From Streptomyces griseoruber (GTDB lineage Bacteria > Actinomycetota > Actinomycetes > Streptomycetales > Streptomycetaceae): 64,000 nt of DNA. Shown here one piece after another: positions 8,002-15,947 of this stretch. Every line of letters starts with the position of its first letter. Within the stretch, counting starts at the first letter, position 1. The notes below the pieces were generated by a model. It did not search any database, had not been told where the DNA came from, and saw only the letters and a list, made by a program, of their open reading frames with translations. Position numbers and translations under genes: made by a program. The stretch covers positions 50,830 to 114,829 of the forward strand of contig NZ_KQ948786.1 of assembly GCF_001514205.1 (NCBI RefSeq). Reading direction: 5' to 3'.

Positions 8002-9300
8002 ATGCGCGCCATCACCCGAAGGGGAGCACTCGGACTCGGTGCCGGGGCCGCCGCCGCTGCCGGACTGGTCGGATGCGGGAGCCTGACCGGTACCGATCCC
8101 TCCCCCGCGGGCGGTTCCGGCAAGGGCGGTTCCGACAAGAAGGGCTCGCCGAAGCCGACCGCCACCGCCAAGCCGATCGGCGACGGTTCCACCGCCTTCA
8201 CCGGCAAGCAGCCCCACCAGCCCGTCAAGCCGGTGCCGCTGGAGCCCGGCCAGGAGCCGCCGCAGTTCGTCGTCTTCTCCTGGGACGGCGCCGGCGAGGT
8301 CGGCAACGGTCTCTTCCCGCGCTTCCTGGACCTCGCCAAGGAGCACGGCGCGTCCATGACCTTCTTCCTCTCCGGGCTGTATCTGCTGCCCGAGTCGAAG
8401 AAGCGGCTCTACGACCCGCCGAACAACCCCGTCGGCGCCTCCGACATCGGCTACCTCACCGACGAGCACGTCAAGATGACCCTCACCAACGTCCGCCGGG
8501 CGTGGCTGGAGGGGCACGAGATAGGCACCCACTTCAACGGGCACTTCTGCGGCGGCTCCGGCTCGGTCGGCAACTGGACGCCCGCGCAGTGGCGCAGCGA
8601 GATCGACCAGGCGAAGAAGTTCGTGAAGGAGTGGCGGACCACCACCGGCTGGACCGATCTGCCCGCGCTGCCCTTCGACTACGACAAGGAACTCGTCGGC
8701 GGCCGCACGCCCTGCCTCCTCGGCCAGGACAATCTGCTGCCCACCGCCAAGGCGCTCGGCTGGCGCTACGACGCCTCCTCGCCGGGCGGGCGTCAGGTGT
8801 GGCCGCAGAAGAGGCAGGGGCTCTGGGACCTGCCGTTGCAGCAGATACCCTTCCCCGGCCGCAGCTTCGAGGTCCTCTCGATGGACTACAACATGCTCGC
8901 CAACCAGTCGGTCAACTCCACCAACGCGCCCAGCCACAACTACCCGGGCTGGCGCAAGCAGTCCGCCCAGGCGTACATCCAGGGGTTCCGGCGGGCGTAC
9001 GAGTCGAACCGCGCCCCCTTCTTCGTCGGCAACCACTTCGAGCACTGGAACGGCGGCATCTACATGGACGCCGTCGAGGAGGCGTTCAAGCACATCGCCG
9101 CCGAGAAGGAGAGCGGCGCCGACGTCCGGCTCGTCTCCTTCCGCCAGTTCGTGGACTGGATCGACGTACAGAAGCCGGAGGTGCTCGACAAGCTGCGCAC
9201 CCTGGAAGTCGGCCAGCAGCCGGCCGGGGGCTGGAAGGAGTTCATGACGGACACCGCCGGCTCCGCGAGCTCCCCCAGCCCCTCCGAATCCGCCGCCTGA
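8002..9300 (+). CDS. Secreted polysaccharide deacetylase-like lipoprotein
   Basis: 432 residues. The signal peptide has a twin-arginine-like ITRRGALGLG and a lipobox ending LVGC (lipidated Cys25), followed by a Gly/Ser/Lys linker. The catalytic domain begins near residue 88 with FVVFSWDGAGE, an altered form of the NodB motif 1 (usually TFDDG). Next come a metal-binding histidine motif HEIGTHFNGHF and a late HFEHWN. The NodB homology suggests removal of acetyl groups from a cell-envelope glycan, but the changed first motif makes activity uncertain. The C-terminus is a Ser/Pro tail. It precedes the TlpA-like gene without overlap. Confidence 0.8.
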   Translation: MRAITRRGALGLGAGAAAAAGLVGCGSLTGTDPSPAGGSGKGGSDKKGSPKPTATAKPIGDGSTAFTGKQPHQPVKPVPLEPGQEPPQFVVFSWDGAGEVGNGLFPRFLDLAKEHGASMTFFLSGLYLLPESKKRLYDPPNNPVGASDIGYLTDEHVKMTLTNVRRAWLEGHEIGTHFNGHFCGGSGSVGNWTPAQWRSEIDQAKKFVKEWRTTTGWTDLPALPFDYDKELVGGRTPCLLGQDNLLPTAKALGWRYDASSPGGRQVWPQKRQGLWDLPLQQIPFPGRSFEVLSMDYNMLANQSVNSTNAPSHNYPGWRKQSAQAYIQGFRRAYESNRAPFFVGNHFEHWNGGIYMDAVEEAFKHIAAEKESGADVRLVSFRQFVDWIDVQKPEVLDKLRTLEVGQQPAGGWKEFMTDTAGSASSPSPSESAA

Positions 9301-9366
9301 AATGCGGTTTTCCGCCCGCAAGGGGGGTGCGCAAGATCCCCGGAACGGGCATGCGAAACTTTTCAC

Positions 9367-9954
9367 ATGAGTGCCAGCCGCACCCCTTCGTCCATCGCCG
9401 TCGCCGCCGCCGCGACACTGCTGCTGTCCGCCTGCGCCGCCGGAGGGGTCTCCGGCGGTGGTGGTGACACCAAATTCATCATGGGCAAGGACGGCATCTC
9501 CACCGTCGCGCAGGGCAAGCGCGACGCGGCCCCCGCACTGTCCGGCAAGACCATCGACGACCAGCAGCTCGCGCTCTCCTCGTACAAGGGCAAGGTCGTC
9601 GTCCTGAACGTGTGGGGATCCTGGTGCGCGCCCTGCCGCGCCGAGGCCCCCAACTTCCAGAAGGTCTCCGAGGACCTGGCGGCCCGGGGCGTGCAGTTCG
9701 TCGGCATCAACGTCGCCGACCCCAAGGTCCAGAGCGCCCGCGCCTTCGAGAAGGGCTTCGGGGTCACCTACCCCAGCCTGTACGACCCGAGCAGCAAGCT
9801 GATGCTCCGCTTCAAGAAGGGCACGCTCAACCCGCAGGCCATCCCCTCCACGCTGGTCATCGACCGCGACGGGAAGATCGCCGCGCGCTCGCTGGCCCCG
9901 CTCAGCGAGGACAAGCTGCGCAAGATGATCGCCCCGGTCCTCGCGGAGAAGTGA
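9367..9954 (+). CDS. TlpA/ResA-like thioredoxin lipoprotein
   Basis: 195 residues. A lipoprotein signal ends in LLLSAC (Cys23), so the protein is anchored outside the membrane. The thioredoxin-like domain has VLNVWGSWCAPCRAEAPNF with the redox pair Cys87-Ala-Pro-Cys90, and the cis-Pro loop AIPSTLVIDRDGKI. ResA/CcmG proteins of this kind reduce the apocytochrome c CXXCH cysteines before haem attachment. It is the first gene of tlpA-ccdA-resB-ccsB, with one base between its stop and the ccdA start, which fits electrons passing from CcdA. Confidence 0.93.
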   Translation: MSASRTPSSIAVAAAATLLLSACAAGGVSGGGGDTKFIMGKDGISTVAQGKRDAAPALSGKTIDDQQLALSSYKGKVVVLNVWGSWCAPCRAEAPNFQKVSEDLAARGVQFVGINVADPKVQSARAFEKGFGVTYPSLYDPSSKLMLRFKKGTLNPQAIPSTLVIDRDGKIAARSLAPLSEDKLRKMIAPVLAEK

Positions 9955-9955
9955 C

Positions 9956-10729
9956 GTGAGCGCGCTCACCACCCTCGCCGAGGTGACCGGTCCGAACCAG
10001 ACGGTGATGAGCGGCGCCCTGATCCTCGCCCTGCCCATCGCCCTGCTCGGCGGGCTGGTCTCCTTCTTCTCGCCCTGCGTCCTGCCGCTCGTCCCCGGCT
10101 ACCTCTCCTACGTCACCGGGGTGACCGGCACGGACCTGGCCGAGGCCCGGCGCGGGCGGATGGTCGCCGGCGCCTCCCTGTTCGTCCTCGGTTTCACCGC
10201 CGTGTTCGTCTCCAGCGGCGCCCTGTTCGGCTACTTCGGCCAGACGCTCCAGGAGAACCAGGGCGTCCTGTCCAAGGTGCTGGGCGTCCTCATGATCGCC
10301 ATGGGTGTCTTCTTCATGGGCCTGATGCCCTGGATGACCGCGCGGGAGTTCCGCTTCCACCGGCGGCCCGCCACCGGACTCGTCGGCGCCCCGCTGCTCG
10401 GCGCGCTGTTCGGCATCGGCTGGACCCCGTGCATCGGCCCGACCCTCGCCTCCGTGATCGCCCTCTCCTCCAACCAGGGGAGCGCGGGCCGCGGTGCCAT
10501 ACTGACCGTCGCCTACTGCCTCGGGCTCGGAGTGCCGTTCGTCCTGACCGCGGTGGCCTTCCGCAAGGCGCTCGGCGCCTTCGGCTGGGTCAAGCGCCAC
10601 TACGTCTGGGTGCTGCGGGCCGGCGGCACGATGATGATCGTGACCGGACTGCTGCTGCTGACCGGTGCGTGGGACCGAATCGTGCAGGACATGCAGTCCT
10701 GGTCCGCCGGCTTCACTGTGGGGATCTGA
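9956..10729 (+). CDS. ccdA: Cytochrome c biogenesis thiol-disulfide transporter CcdA
   Basis: 257 residues with about six transmembrane helices. It carries the two conserved half-site cysteines of the CcdA/DsbD-beta family, in LVSFFSPCVLPLVPGYLSY and GIGWTPCIGPTLASV. CcdA moves reducing equivalents from cytoplasmic thioredoxin to the extracytoplasmic thioredoxin-like protein, here the upstream TlpA-like lipoprotein. Translation begins at GTG one base after the preceding stop; the next gene starts 3 bases after its own stop, so all four genes form one operon. Confidence 0.95.
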   Translation: MSALTTLAEVTGPNQTVMSGALILALPIALLGGLVSFFSPCVLPLVPGYLSYVTGVTGTDLAEARRGRMVAGASLFVLGFTAVFVSSGALFGYFGQTLQENQGVLSKVLGVLMIAMGVFFMGLMPWMTAREFRFHRRPATGLVGAPLLGALFGIGWTPCIGPTLASVIALSSNQGSAGRGAILTVAYCLGLGVPFVLTAVAFRKALGAFGWVKRHYVWVLRAGGTMMIVTGLLLLTGAWDRIVQDMQSWSAGFTVGI

Positions 10730-10732
10730 TCC

Positions 10733-12448
10733 ATGAGCAAGACCACGACAAGCGACGAGACGGCGGCCGCCCCCGAGGAAGGGGACCTCGGCGCCGCCGG
10801 TTCCCAGCTCTCCACCGCGCCCGCCGAGACCCTGGCGAACGTGCCCGGCCTCGGGGTCGTCGGCTGGGCCCGCTGGTTCTGGCGCCAGCTGACCTCCATG
10901 CGGGTCGCCCTGCTGCTCCTGCTGCTGGTGGCGCTGGGCGCGATCCCCGGCTCACTGATCCCGCAGACCGGCCAGGACGCCACCAAGGTCGCCGACTTCG
11001 CGAAGGCCCACCCGACCCTCGCGCCGGTCTACGAGAAGCTGGGTCTCTTCCACGTCTACAGCTCGGTGTGGTTCTCCGCCGTCTACATCCTGCTGTTCGT
11101 CTCCCTCATCGGCTGCATCGTGCCCCGCACCTGGCAGTTCGTCGGCCAGCTGCGCAACCGCCCGCCGGGCGCCCCCAAGCGGCTGACCCGGCTGCCGGCG
11201 TACACGACCTGGCGGACCGGGGCCGAGCCGGAGCAGGTCCGCGAGGCCGCCCTCGCCCTGCTGAAGAAGCGCCGCTTCCGCGCGCACCTCGCCGGGGACG
11301 CCGTCTCCGCCGAGAAGGGCTACCTGCGCGAGGTCGGCAACCTCGCCTTCCACATCGCGCTCATCGTGATGCTGGTGGCCTTCGCCTGGGGCCAGCTCTT
11401 CAAGGCCGAGGGCAACAAGCTCCTCGTCGAGGGCGGCAGCGGCTTCTCCAACACCCTCATCGCCTACGACGACTTCAAGTCCGGCAACCTCTTCGGGGTC
11501 GACGACCTGAACCCGTTCAGCTTCACCCTGGACAAGTTCAAGGGGACGTACGAGAAGACCGGTCCGAACAAGGGCACGGCCCGCACCTTCCAGGCGGCGG
11601 TCACCTACAGCGTCGGCGCCTACGGCAAGGGCAAGAAGGACGTCGTCAAGGTCAACCACCCGCTGGAGATCGACGACTCGAAGATCTACCTCACCGCCCA
11701 CGGCTACGCCCCGGTGATCACCGTGCGCGACGGCAGGGGGAACGTCGTCTTCCATGACGCGGTGCCGCTGCTGCCGCTGGACTCCAACGTCACCTCCAGC
11801 GGTGTCGTCAAGGTCCTCGACGGCTACAAGAACGCCAAGGGCGTCACCGAGCAGCTCGGCATCTCGGCCTTCTTCCTGCCGACGTACACCGCCGGCAGCG
11901 AGACCGCCTCCACCTTCCCGGCGCTGGACAACCCGGTGCTGAACCTGGCGCCGTACCACGGCGACCTCGGCGTCAACTCGGGCATCCCGCAGAGCGTGTA
12001 CCAGATGGACAAGACCCACATGAAGGCCTTCAAGGACTCCAAGAAGGCGCAGCTGCGGGAGAACCTCAAGCCGGGCGAGACCATGACGCTGCCGAACGGC
12101 GCCGGCACGGTCACCTACGAGAGCACCAAGCAGTGGGCCAACTTCCAGATCACCCAGCAGCCCGGCAGCGGCTGGGCGCTGACCGGCGCGATCGCCGCGA
12201 TCTTCGGCCTGGCCGGCTCCCTGTTCATCCAGCGCCGCCGGGTGTGGGTGCGGGCCGTGAAGGGCGCCGACGGCGTCACCGTCGTCGAGATGGCCGGACT
12301 CGGCCGCAGCGAGTCCGCCAAGCTCCCCGAGGAACTCGGCGACCTCGCCGGGATCCTGTACGACCAGGCCCCCGGGGCGCCCGACCCCGAGAACGACTCC
12401 GATTCCCCCGACCCCCAAGTCGTCCCTGCCGAAAGGCCTGAGAAGTGA
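10733..12448 (+). CDS. resB: Cytochrome c biogenesis protein ResB
   Basis: 571 residues. After an acidic, disordered cytoplasmic head come helices around residues 50-75 (VALLLLLLVALGAIPGSLIP) and 105-130 (WFSAVYILLFVSLIGCIVP). A third helix lies near 205 and a large extracytoplasmic domain follows. The last helix is GWALTGAIAAIFGLAGSLF, followed by a charged tail. ResB and CcsA/ResC form the system II synthase that carries haem outward and attaches it to apocytochrome c. The stop overlaps the next start by GTGA, giving tight coupling to its partner subunit. Confidence 0.95.
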   Translation: MSKTTTSDETAAAPEEGDLGAAGSQLSTAPAETLANVPGLGVVGWARWFWRQLTSMRVALLLLLLVALGAIPGSLIPQTGQDATKVADFAKAHPTLAPVYEKLGLFHVYSSVWFSAVYILLFVSLIGCIVPRTWQFVGQLRNRPPGAPKRLTRLPAYTTWRTGAEPEQVREAALALLKKRRFRAHLAGDAVSAEKGYLREVGNLAFHIALIVMLVAFAWGQLFKAEGNKLLVEGGSGFSNTLIAYDDFKSGNLFGVDDLNPFSFTLDKFKGTYEKTGPNKGTARTFQAAVTYSVGAYGKGKKDVVKVNHPLEIDDSKIYLTAHGYAPVITVRDGRGNVVFHDAVPLLPLDSNVTSSGVVKVLDGYKNAKGVTEQLGISAFFLPTYTAGSETASTFPALDNPVLNLAPYHGDLGVNSGIPQSVYQMDKTHMKAFKDSKKAQLRENLKPGETMTLPNGAGTVTYESTKQWANFQITQQPGSGWALTGAIAAIFGLAGSLFIQRRRVWVRAVKGADGVTVVEMAGLGRSESAKLPEELGDLAGILYDQAPGAPDPENDSDSPDPQVVPAERPEK

Positions 12449-13563
12449 CGCTCGCCGCCGTACCCGATCTCGCCGGCGCGACGAATCTCGCCGCCGCCAC
12501 CAACGAACACCTCGCGAGCATCAGCAACACGCTGATCTACTCCGCGATGGCCGTCTACACCCTGGCCTTCTTCGCGTACATCGCGGAATGGCTCTTCGGC
12601 AGCCGCAGCAAGGTCGGCCGTACCGCCGCCGCGCTCACCGCCACGGCGCGGGCCGAGGCGAGGGGCCCGGCCGTCACCGTCAAGAAGGACGGCGGCACCG
12701 CCGTGCTGGAGCGCCCGCAGGTCGTGGTGCGCTCGGCGGCGGGCGCGCGGGACGTGCCCGACGGGCCCGGCGCGCACGGCGGCGACGAGCAGGGCGACAT
12801 GTACGGCCGGATCGCGATCTCCCTCACGGTGCTCGCGTTCCTGGTCGAGCTCGGCGGAGTGATCGCCCGCGCGGCCTCGGTGGAGCGGGCGCCGTGGGGC
12901 AACATGTACGAGTTCAACATCACCTTCTCCACGGTGGCCGTCGGCGTGTACCTCGGCCTGCTGGCGCTGAAGAAGAACGTCCGCTGGCTCGGCCTGTTCC
13001 TGATCACCACGGTCCTGCTCGACCTCGGCCTCGCGGTCACCGTCCTCTACACGGCGAGCGACCAGCTGGTCCCGGCCCTGCACTCGTACTGGCTGTACAT
13101 CCACGTCTCCACCGCGATCTTCTGCGGCGCGGTGTTCTACGTCGGCGCGGTCGCCACGATCCTCTACCTCTTCAAGGACGCCTACGAGAACAAGCTGGCG
13201 ACCGGCGGCAAGCCCGGCGCGTTCGCCAACTCGGTCCTCGACCGCCTGCCCGCCGCCGCGTCCCTGGACAAGTTCGCCTACCGCGTCAACGCGGCCGTCT
13301 TCCCCCTGTGGACCTTCACGATCATCGCCGGCGCGATCTGGGCGGGCGACGCCTGGGGCCGCTACTGGGGCTGGGACCCCAAGGAGACCTGGTCCTTCAT
13401 CACCTGGGTCGCCTACGCCTGCTACCTGCACGCCCGTGCCACGGCCGGCTGGAAGGGCCGCAAGGCCGCCTACCTGGCCATGATCGCCTTCGGCTGCTGG
13501 CTCTTCAACTACTACGGCGTCAACATCTTCGTGACCGGCAAGCACTCGTACGCCGGGGTCTGA
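12445..13563 (+). CDS. ccsB: Cytochrome c biogenesis protein CcsB/ResC (haem handling)
   Basis: 372 residues with about eight membrane helices. The diagnostic WWD-type haem-binding loop is GRYWGWDPKETWSFITW near residue 310, and histidine-bearing helices flank it (ALHSYWLYIHVSTAIF), as in the haem channel of CcsA. There is a longer cytoplasmic linker after the first helix (residues 50-115) than in plastid CcsA, typical of actinomycetes. With ResB it is the cytochrome c synthase supplying the bc1 complex. It closes the four-gene operon. Confidence 0.95.
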   Translation: MTLAAVPDLAGATNLAAATNEHLASISNTLIYSAMAVYTLAFFAYIAEWLFGSRSKVGRTAAALTATARAEARGPAVTVKKDGGTAVLERPQVVVRSAAGARDVPDGPGAHGGDEQGDMYGRIAISLTVLAFLVELGGVIARAASVERAPWGNMYEFNITFSTVAVGVYLGLLALKKNVRWLGLFLITTVLLDLGLAVTVLYTASDQLVPALHSYWLYIHVSTAIFCGAVFYVGAVATILYLFKDAYENKLATGGKPGAFANSVLDRLPAAASLDKFAYRVNAAVFPLWTFTIIAGAIWAGDAWGRYWGWDPKETWSFITWVAYACYLHARATAGWKGRKAAYLAMIAFGCWLFNYYGVNIFVTGKHSYAGV

Positions 13564-13618
13564 CCGCCGTACGGCCCGAACGGGTGCGCAACCCCCTCCC
13601 ACGGGCCACTCTGGTGTC

Positions 13619-13987
13619 ATGCACCTCCTCATCCGGCTCCCGGTCCCCATGGAGACGGTCTGGCCGGCGGTGAGCACGCCGGACGGGCTGGCGGCCTGGT
13701 GGGCCGGGGCGGACCTGCTGGAACCCCGGCTCGGCGGCGCGGTCGTGCTGCGGGGGCCGGGGGAGGGCCGGATCACCGCCTGGGACGTGGACCGGGTCGC
13801 CGAGTACACCTTCCCGGCGATCGGCCGCGTCCGCTTCCATCTGGAGCGCGACGGGGCCACCGCCTCGGTGCTGCGCTTCACGCACGAGTTCCGGGGCGGG
13901 GAGCGGCCGGACTCCGGGGTGGAGCCGGCCTGGCGGGCTCGATTCGAACACCTGATCGAGTTGCTGGCGGCGCCCTCGCCGAGGTGA
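13619..13987 (+). CDS. SRPBCC-superfamily (START/AHSA1-like) protein
   Basis: 122 residues. The start PVPMETVWPAVSTPDGLAAW is the classic first strand and helix of the SRPBCC fold (…VWxAlTxPegLaxWw). Strand repeats follow (GAVVLRGPGEGRITAWDV, YTFPAIGRVRFHLE), then a C-terminal helix AWRARFEHLIELL that caps the ligand cavity. The fold binds hydrophobic ligands or acts in Hsp90 co-chaperones and polyketide cyclases; the ligand here is unknown. It is monocistronic, 55 bases after ccsB. No strong ribosome-binding site precedes the ATG. Confidence 0.75.
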   Translation: MHLLIRLPVPMETVWPAVSTPDGLAAWWAGADLLEPRLGGAVVLRGPGEGRITAWDVDRVAEYTFPAIGRVRFHLERDGATASVLRFTHEFRGGERPDSGVEPAWRARFEHLIELLAAPSPR

Positions 13988-14086
13988 CGCGCCGCAACAC
14001 CTTGCCCCTCGGTCGTGAGCCGTAGTTAATGGTGCCCACAGAGTGACGGGAATCACCGGCAACTCACTCACCTCATGGGGGACTTG

Positions 14087-14692
14087 ATGACCACACCCGA
14101 ACCGTCGGGACACTTCGACGTGCCACCCCCGCCCCCCGCGCCGCCGACGCACTTACCGGGTCTCGAACTGCGGGTCAGCAGGCGGCTGCTGTGGGTCGGC
14201 GGGGCCTGCTACCCCCTGGCGAACATCGCCCGGGTCTACACCCTCACGATCCATCCGCGGCGCAAGGAGGCCGTGCTGCGGTTCCTGAGGACCTTCCTGA
14301 TCACCGGGGCCGTGGCCCTCACCCTCACCGTGCTCAGCGGCATCACGATGGTCGCCGACCAGGAAACCGGCAGCGGACTGATGACGTTCGTGTGGCTGGG
14401 GTCCGTCGGTGTGGTGGTGTACGCCCTGGTCGAGATGGTCCAGGTCCTCAGCGCGCAGTCGCACTACGTGATGGCCGTCGAGACCTCCGGCCCCTCCCAG
14501 GCCGTGGTCACCAGCCGGGACCCGCACTTCCTGAACCAGCTGGTCGGTCAGCTCGCCCACGCGATCGAGCACCCCGACACCGAGTTCCAGGTGCGGGTGG
14601 AGAGCATCACGATCAGCCCTCAGCACTACTACTTCGGCGACAACGTGAACATGTACGGCGGCAGCGGCAACGTGGGGATGGCAGGCGCATGA
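14087..14692 (+). CDS. DUF6232-type two-helix membrane protein with C-terminal GDNVNM motif
   Basis: 201 residues. A Pro-rich head is followed by a small beta domain (GLELRVSRRLLWVGGACYPL). Two transmembrane helices then appear (FLRTFLITGAVALTLTVLSG near 70-90, MTFVWLGSVGVVVYALVEM near 105-125), and a soluble domain containing HYVMAVETSG. The last residues read YYFGDNVNMYGGSGNVGM and are nearly repeated at the start of the next protein. The second ATG (14087) is preferred because GGGGGA precedes it; an ATG at 14075 adds four residues. The stop overlaps the next start (ATGA). The shared motif suggests homotypic contact, perhaps amyloid-like, but this is inference. Confidence 0.78.
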   Translation: MTTPEPSGHFDVPPPPPAPPTHLPGLELRVSRRLLWVGGACYPLANIARVYTLTIHPRRKEAVLRFLRTFLITGAVALTLTVLSGITMVADQETGSGLMTFVWLGSVGVVVYALVEMVQVLSAQSHYVMAVETSGPSQAVVTSRDPHFLNQLVGQLAHAIEHPDTEFQVRVESITISPQHYYFGDNVNMYGGSGNVGMAGA

Positions 14693-15033
14693 GCACGCAC
14701 AACTACTACGGCGACAACGTGAACATGCACGGCGGCACCGGCAACGTCGGCATGATCAAGAACCAGGTTTCCGCCGCCCCCGCCTCCCCCGAGCTGGAGG
14801 CGGCCGTACGGGAACTGCTGGCGCTGCTGCGGGAGGTGCGCCCGCGGATCCCGGCGGCCAGCGCCCAGGCGCTCGACGAGTCGCTGCCCGCCCTCACCGC
14901 CGACTCCACCGCGCCCGCGCAGGAGCGGCACCGCGCCCTCCTCGCCGTCGCGGGCATCGCGGCCACGATCGGGGCGCTGGGTCAGCCGGTGCTCGAAGCG
15001 GTGAACCGGGTTCTGGCGCTGGTCGGCCCATGA
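14689..15033 (+). CDS. Small helical protein with N-terminal GDNVNM motif, coupled to the membrane gene
   Basis: 114 residues. Residues 5-22 read NYYGDNVNMHGGTGNVGM, matching the C-terminal tail of the preceding protein at 15 of 17 comparable positions. The remainder (SPELEAAVRELLALLREV … ALLAVAGIAATIGALG … VLEAVNRVLALVG) is predicted to be all-helical. It has neither signal peptide nor enzyme motif. In known bacterial amyloid-signalling systems such a motif sits at one end of a small helical effector and is echoed in an adjacent receptor; this arrangement fits that pattern, though no defence role is shown here. Confidence 0.75.
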   Translation: MSTHNYYGDNVNMHGGTGNVGMIKNQVSAAPASPELEAAVRELLALLREVRPRIPAASAQALDESLPALTADSTAPAQERHRALLAVAGIAATIGALGQPVLEAVNRVLALVGP

Positions 15034-15079
15034 GTACCGGGCAGGGGGCGGCCGGCGCCCCCTGCCGTGTCCCCACGGC

Positions 15080-15865
15080 TCACCGCAGCCGGGACGACGA
15101 CAGGATCGACAGCAGATGGGCCGGGACCATCAGCCAGGTGATGGCGGCGATGGCGGCCAGCGCCCAGCGCGTCGGCTCGATGCCGCCGGTCGCCGCGTCG
15201 GCGAACGCGACGACGAGGAGGACCAGGGAGGCCTCGATGCCGTTGGTCACCCGGTGGATCTTGAAGGCGGCGGCGAGCCGGCGGACCGAGGCGACGCCCT
15301 GCGAGCGGGGCGCGGACGCCTCGTCGTCGGCCACGGAGAGCCCGCGCCGGGCCCGGGCCACGTCCACCAGGTCGGTGGAGGCCTTCAGCAGGACGACCCC
15401 GAGGGCGGTCGCGAGGCCCAGGGACACCCAGCCGTTGAAACCGTGCCAGTCACCGATCCCCGACCCGGCCGCCCGGAAGCCGAAGCCGATCATCAGCGCC
15501 GCGTCGGCGAGGTACGCGCCGAGCCGGTCGACGTAGATGCCGGTCGCGCTGTTCTGCCCCTTCCAGCGCGCGACCTCGCCGTCCACGCAGTCGAAGAGCA
15601 GGAACAGCTGCATGAGGAGCGCGGCGAGCACCGCCCCCGCCAGGCCCGGGACCAGCAGCGCGGCCCCCGAGAGGACCCCGCACACCACCATCGTCCAGGT
15701 CAGCTGGTCCGGGGTGACCGGGGTGCGCACCAGCTGACGGGTGAAGCGCAGCGATATCCGCCGCATGTAGAGGCGGCCGGCCCAGTGTTCGCCGTTGCGG
15801 CTCGCCAGCTTGGCCTGCGGCTGGCAGACCTCCCGCAGATCCTCGAGCACCGGCGCAGCAACCAT
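15080..15865 (-). CDS. CDP-alcohol phosphatidyltransferase family membrane protein
   Basis: 261 residues, multi-pass. The family signature runs DCVDGEVARWKGQNSAT then GIYVDRLGAYL: Asp92, Asp95, Gly96, Arg100, Gly109 and Asp113 match D-x2-DG-x2-AR-x8-G-x3-D, but the final Asp is Ala117. That last residue is the catalytic base in characterised enzymes, so this may be a diverged subfamily with another chemistry or no transferase activity. The N-terminal EHWAGRLYMRRISLR suggests a cytoplasmic lead helix. The ATG at 15865 follows GGAGG with an 8-base gap. Probable role: transfer of a polar head group in phospholipid or phospho-inositol lipid synthesis. Confidence 0.82.
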   Translation of the reverse strand: MVAAPVLEDLREVCQPQAKLASRNGEHWAGRLYMRRISLRFTRQLVRTPVTPDQLTWTMVVCGVLSGAALLVPGLAGAVLAALLMQLFLLFDCVDGEVARWKGQNSATGIYVDRLGAYLADAALMIGFGFRAAGSGIGDWHGFNGWVSLGLATALGVVLLKASTDLVDVARARRGLSVADDEASAPRSQGVASVRRLAAAFKIHRVTNGIEASLVLLVVAFADAATGGIEPTRWALAAIAAITWLMVPAHLLSILSSSRLR

Positions 15866-15947
15866 GACCCGTTCCTCCCACACACCCAACTGGACGATTC
15901 CCGGGGAATTTTGACACGGTGAAGCGCGTCCGCCGGCCCGAGCCGCG

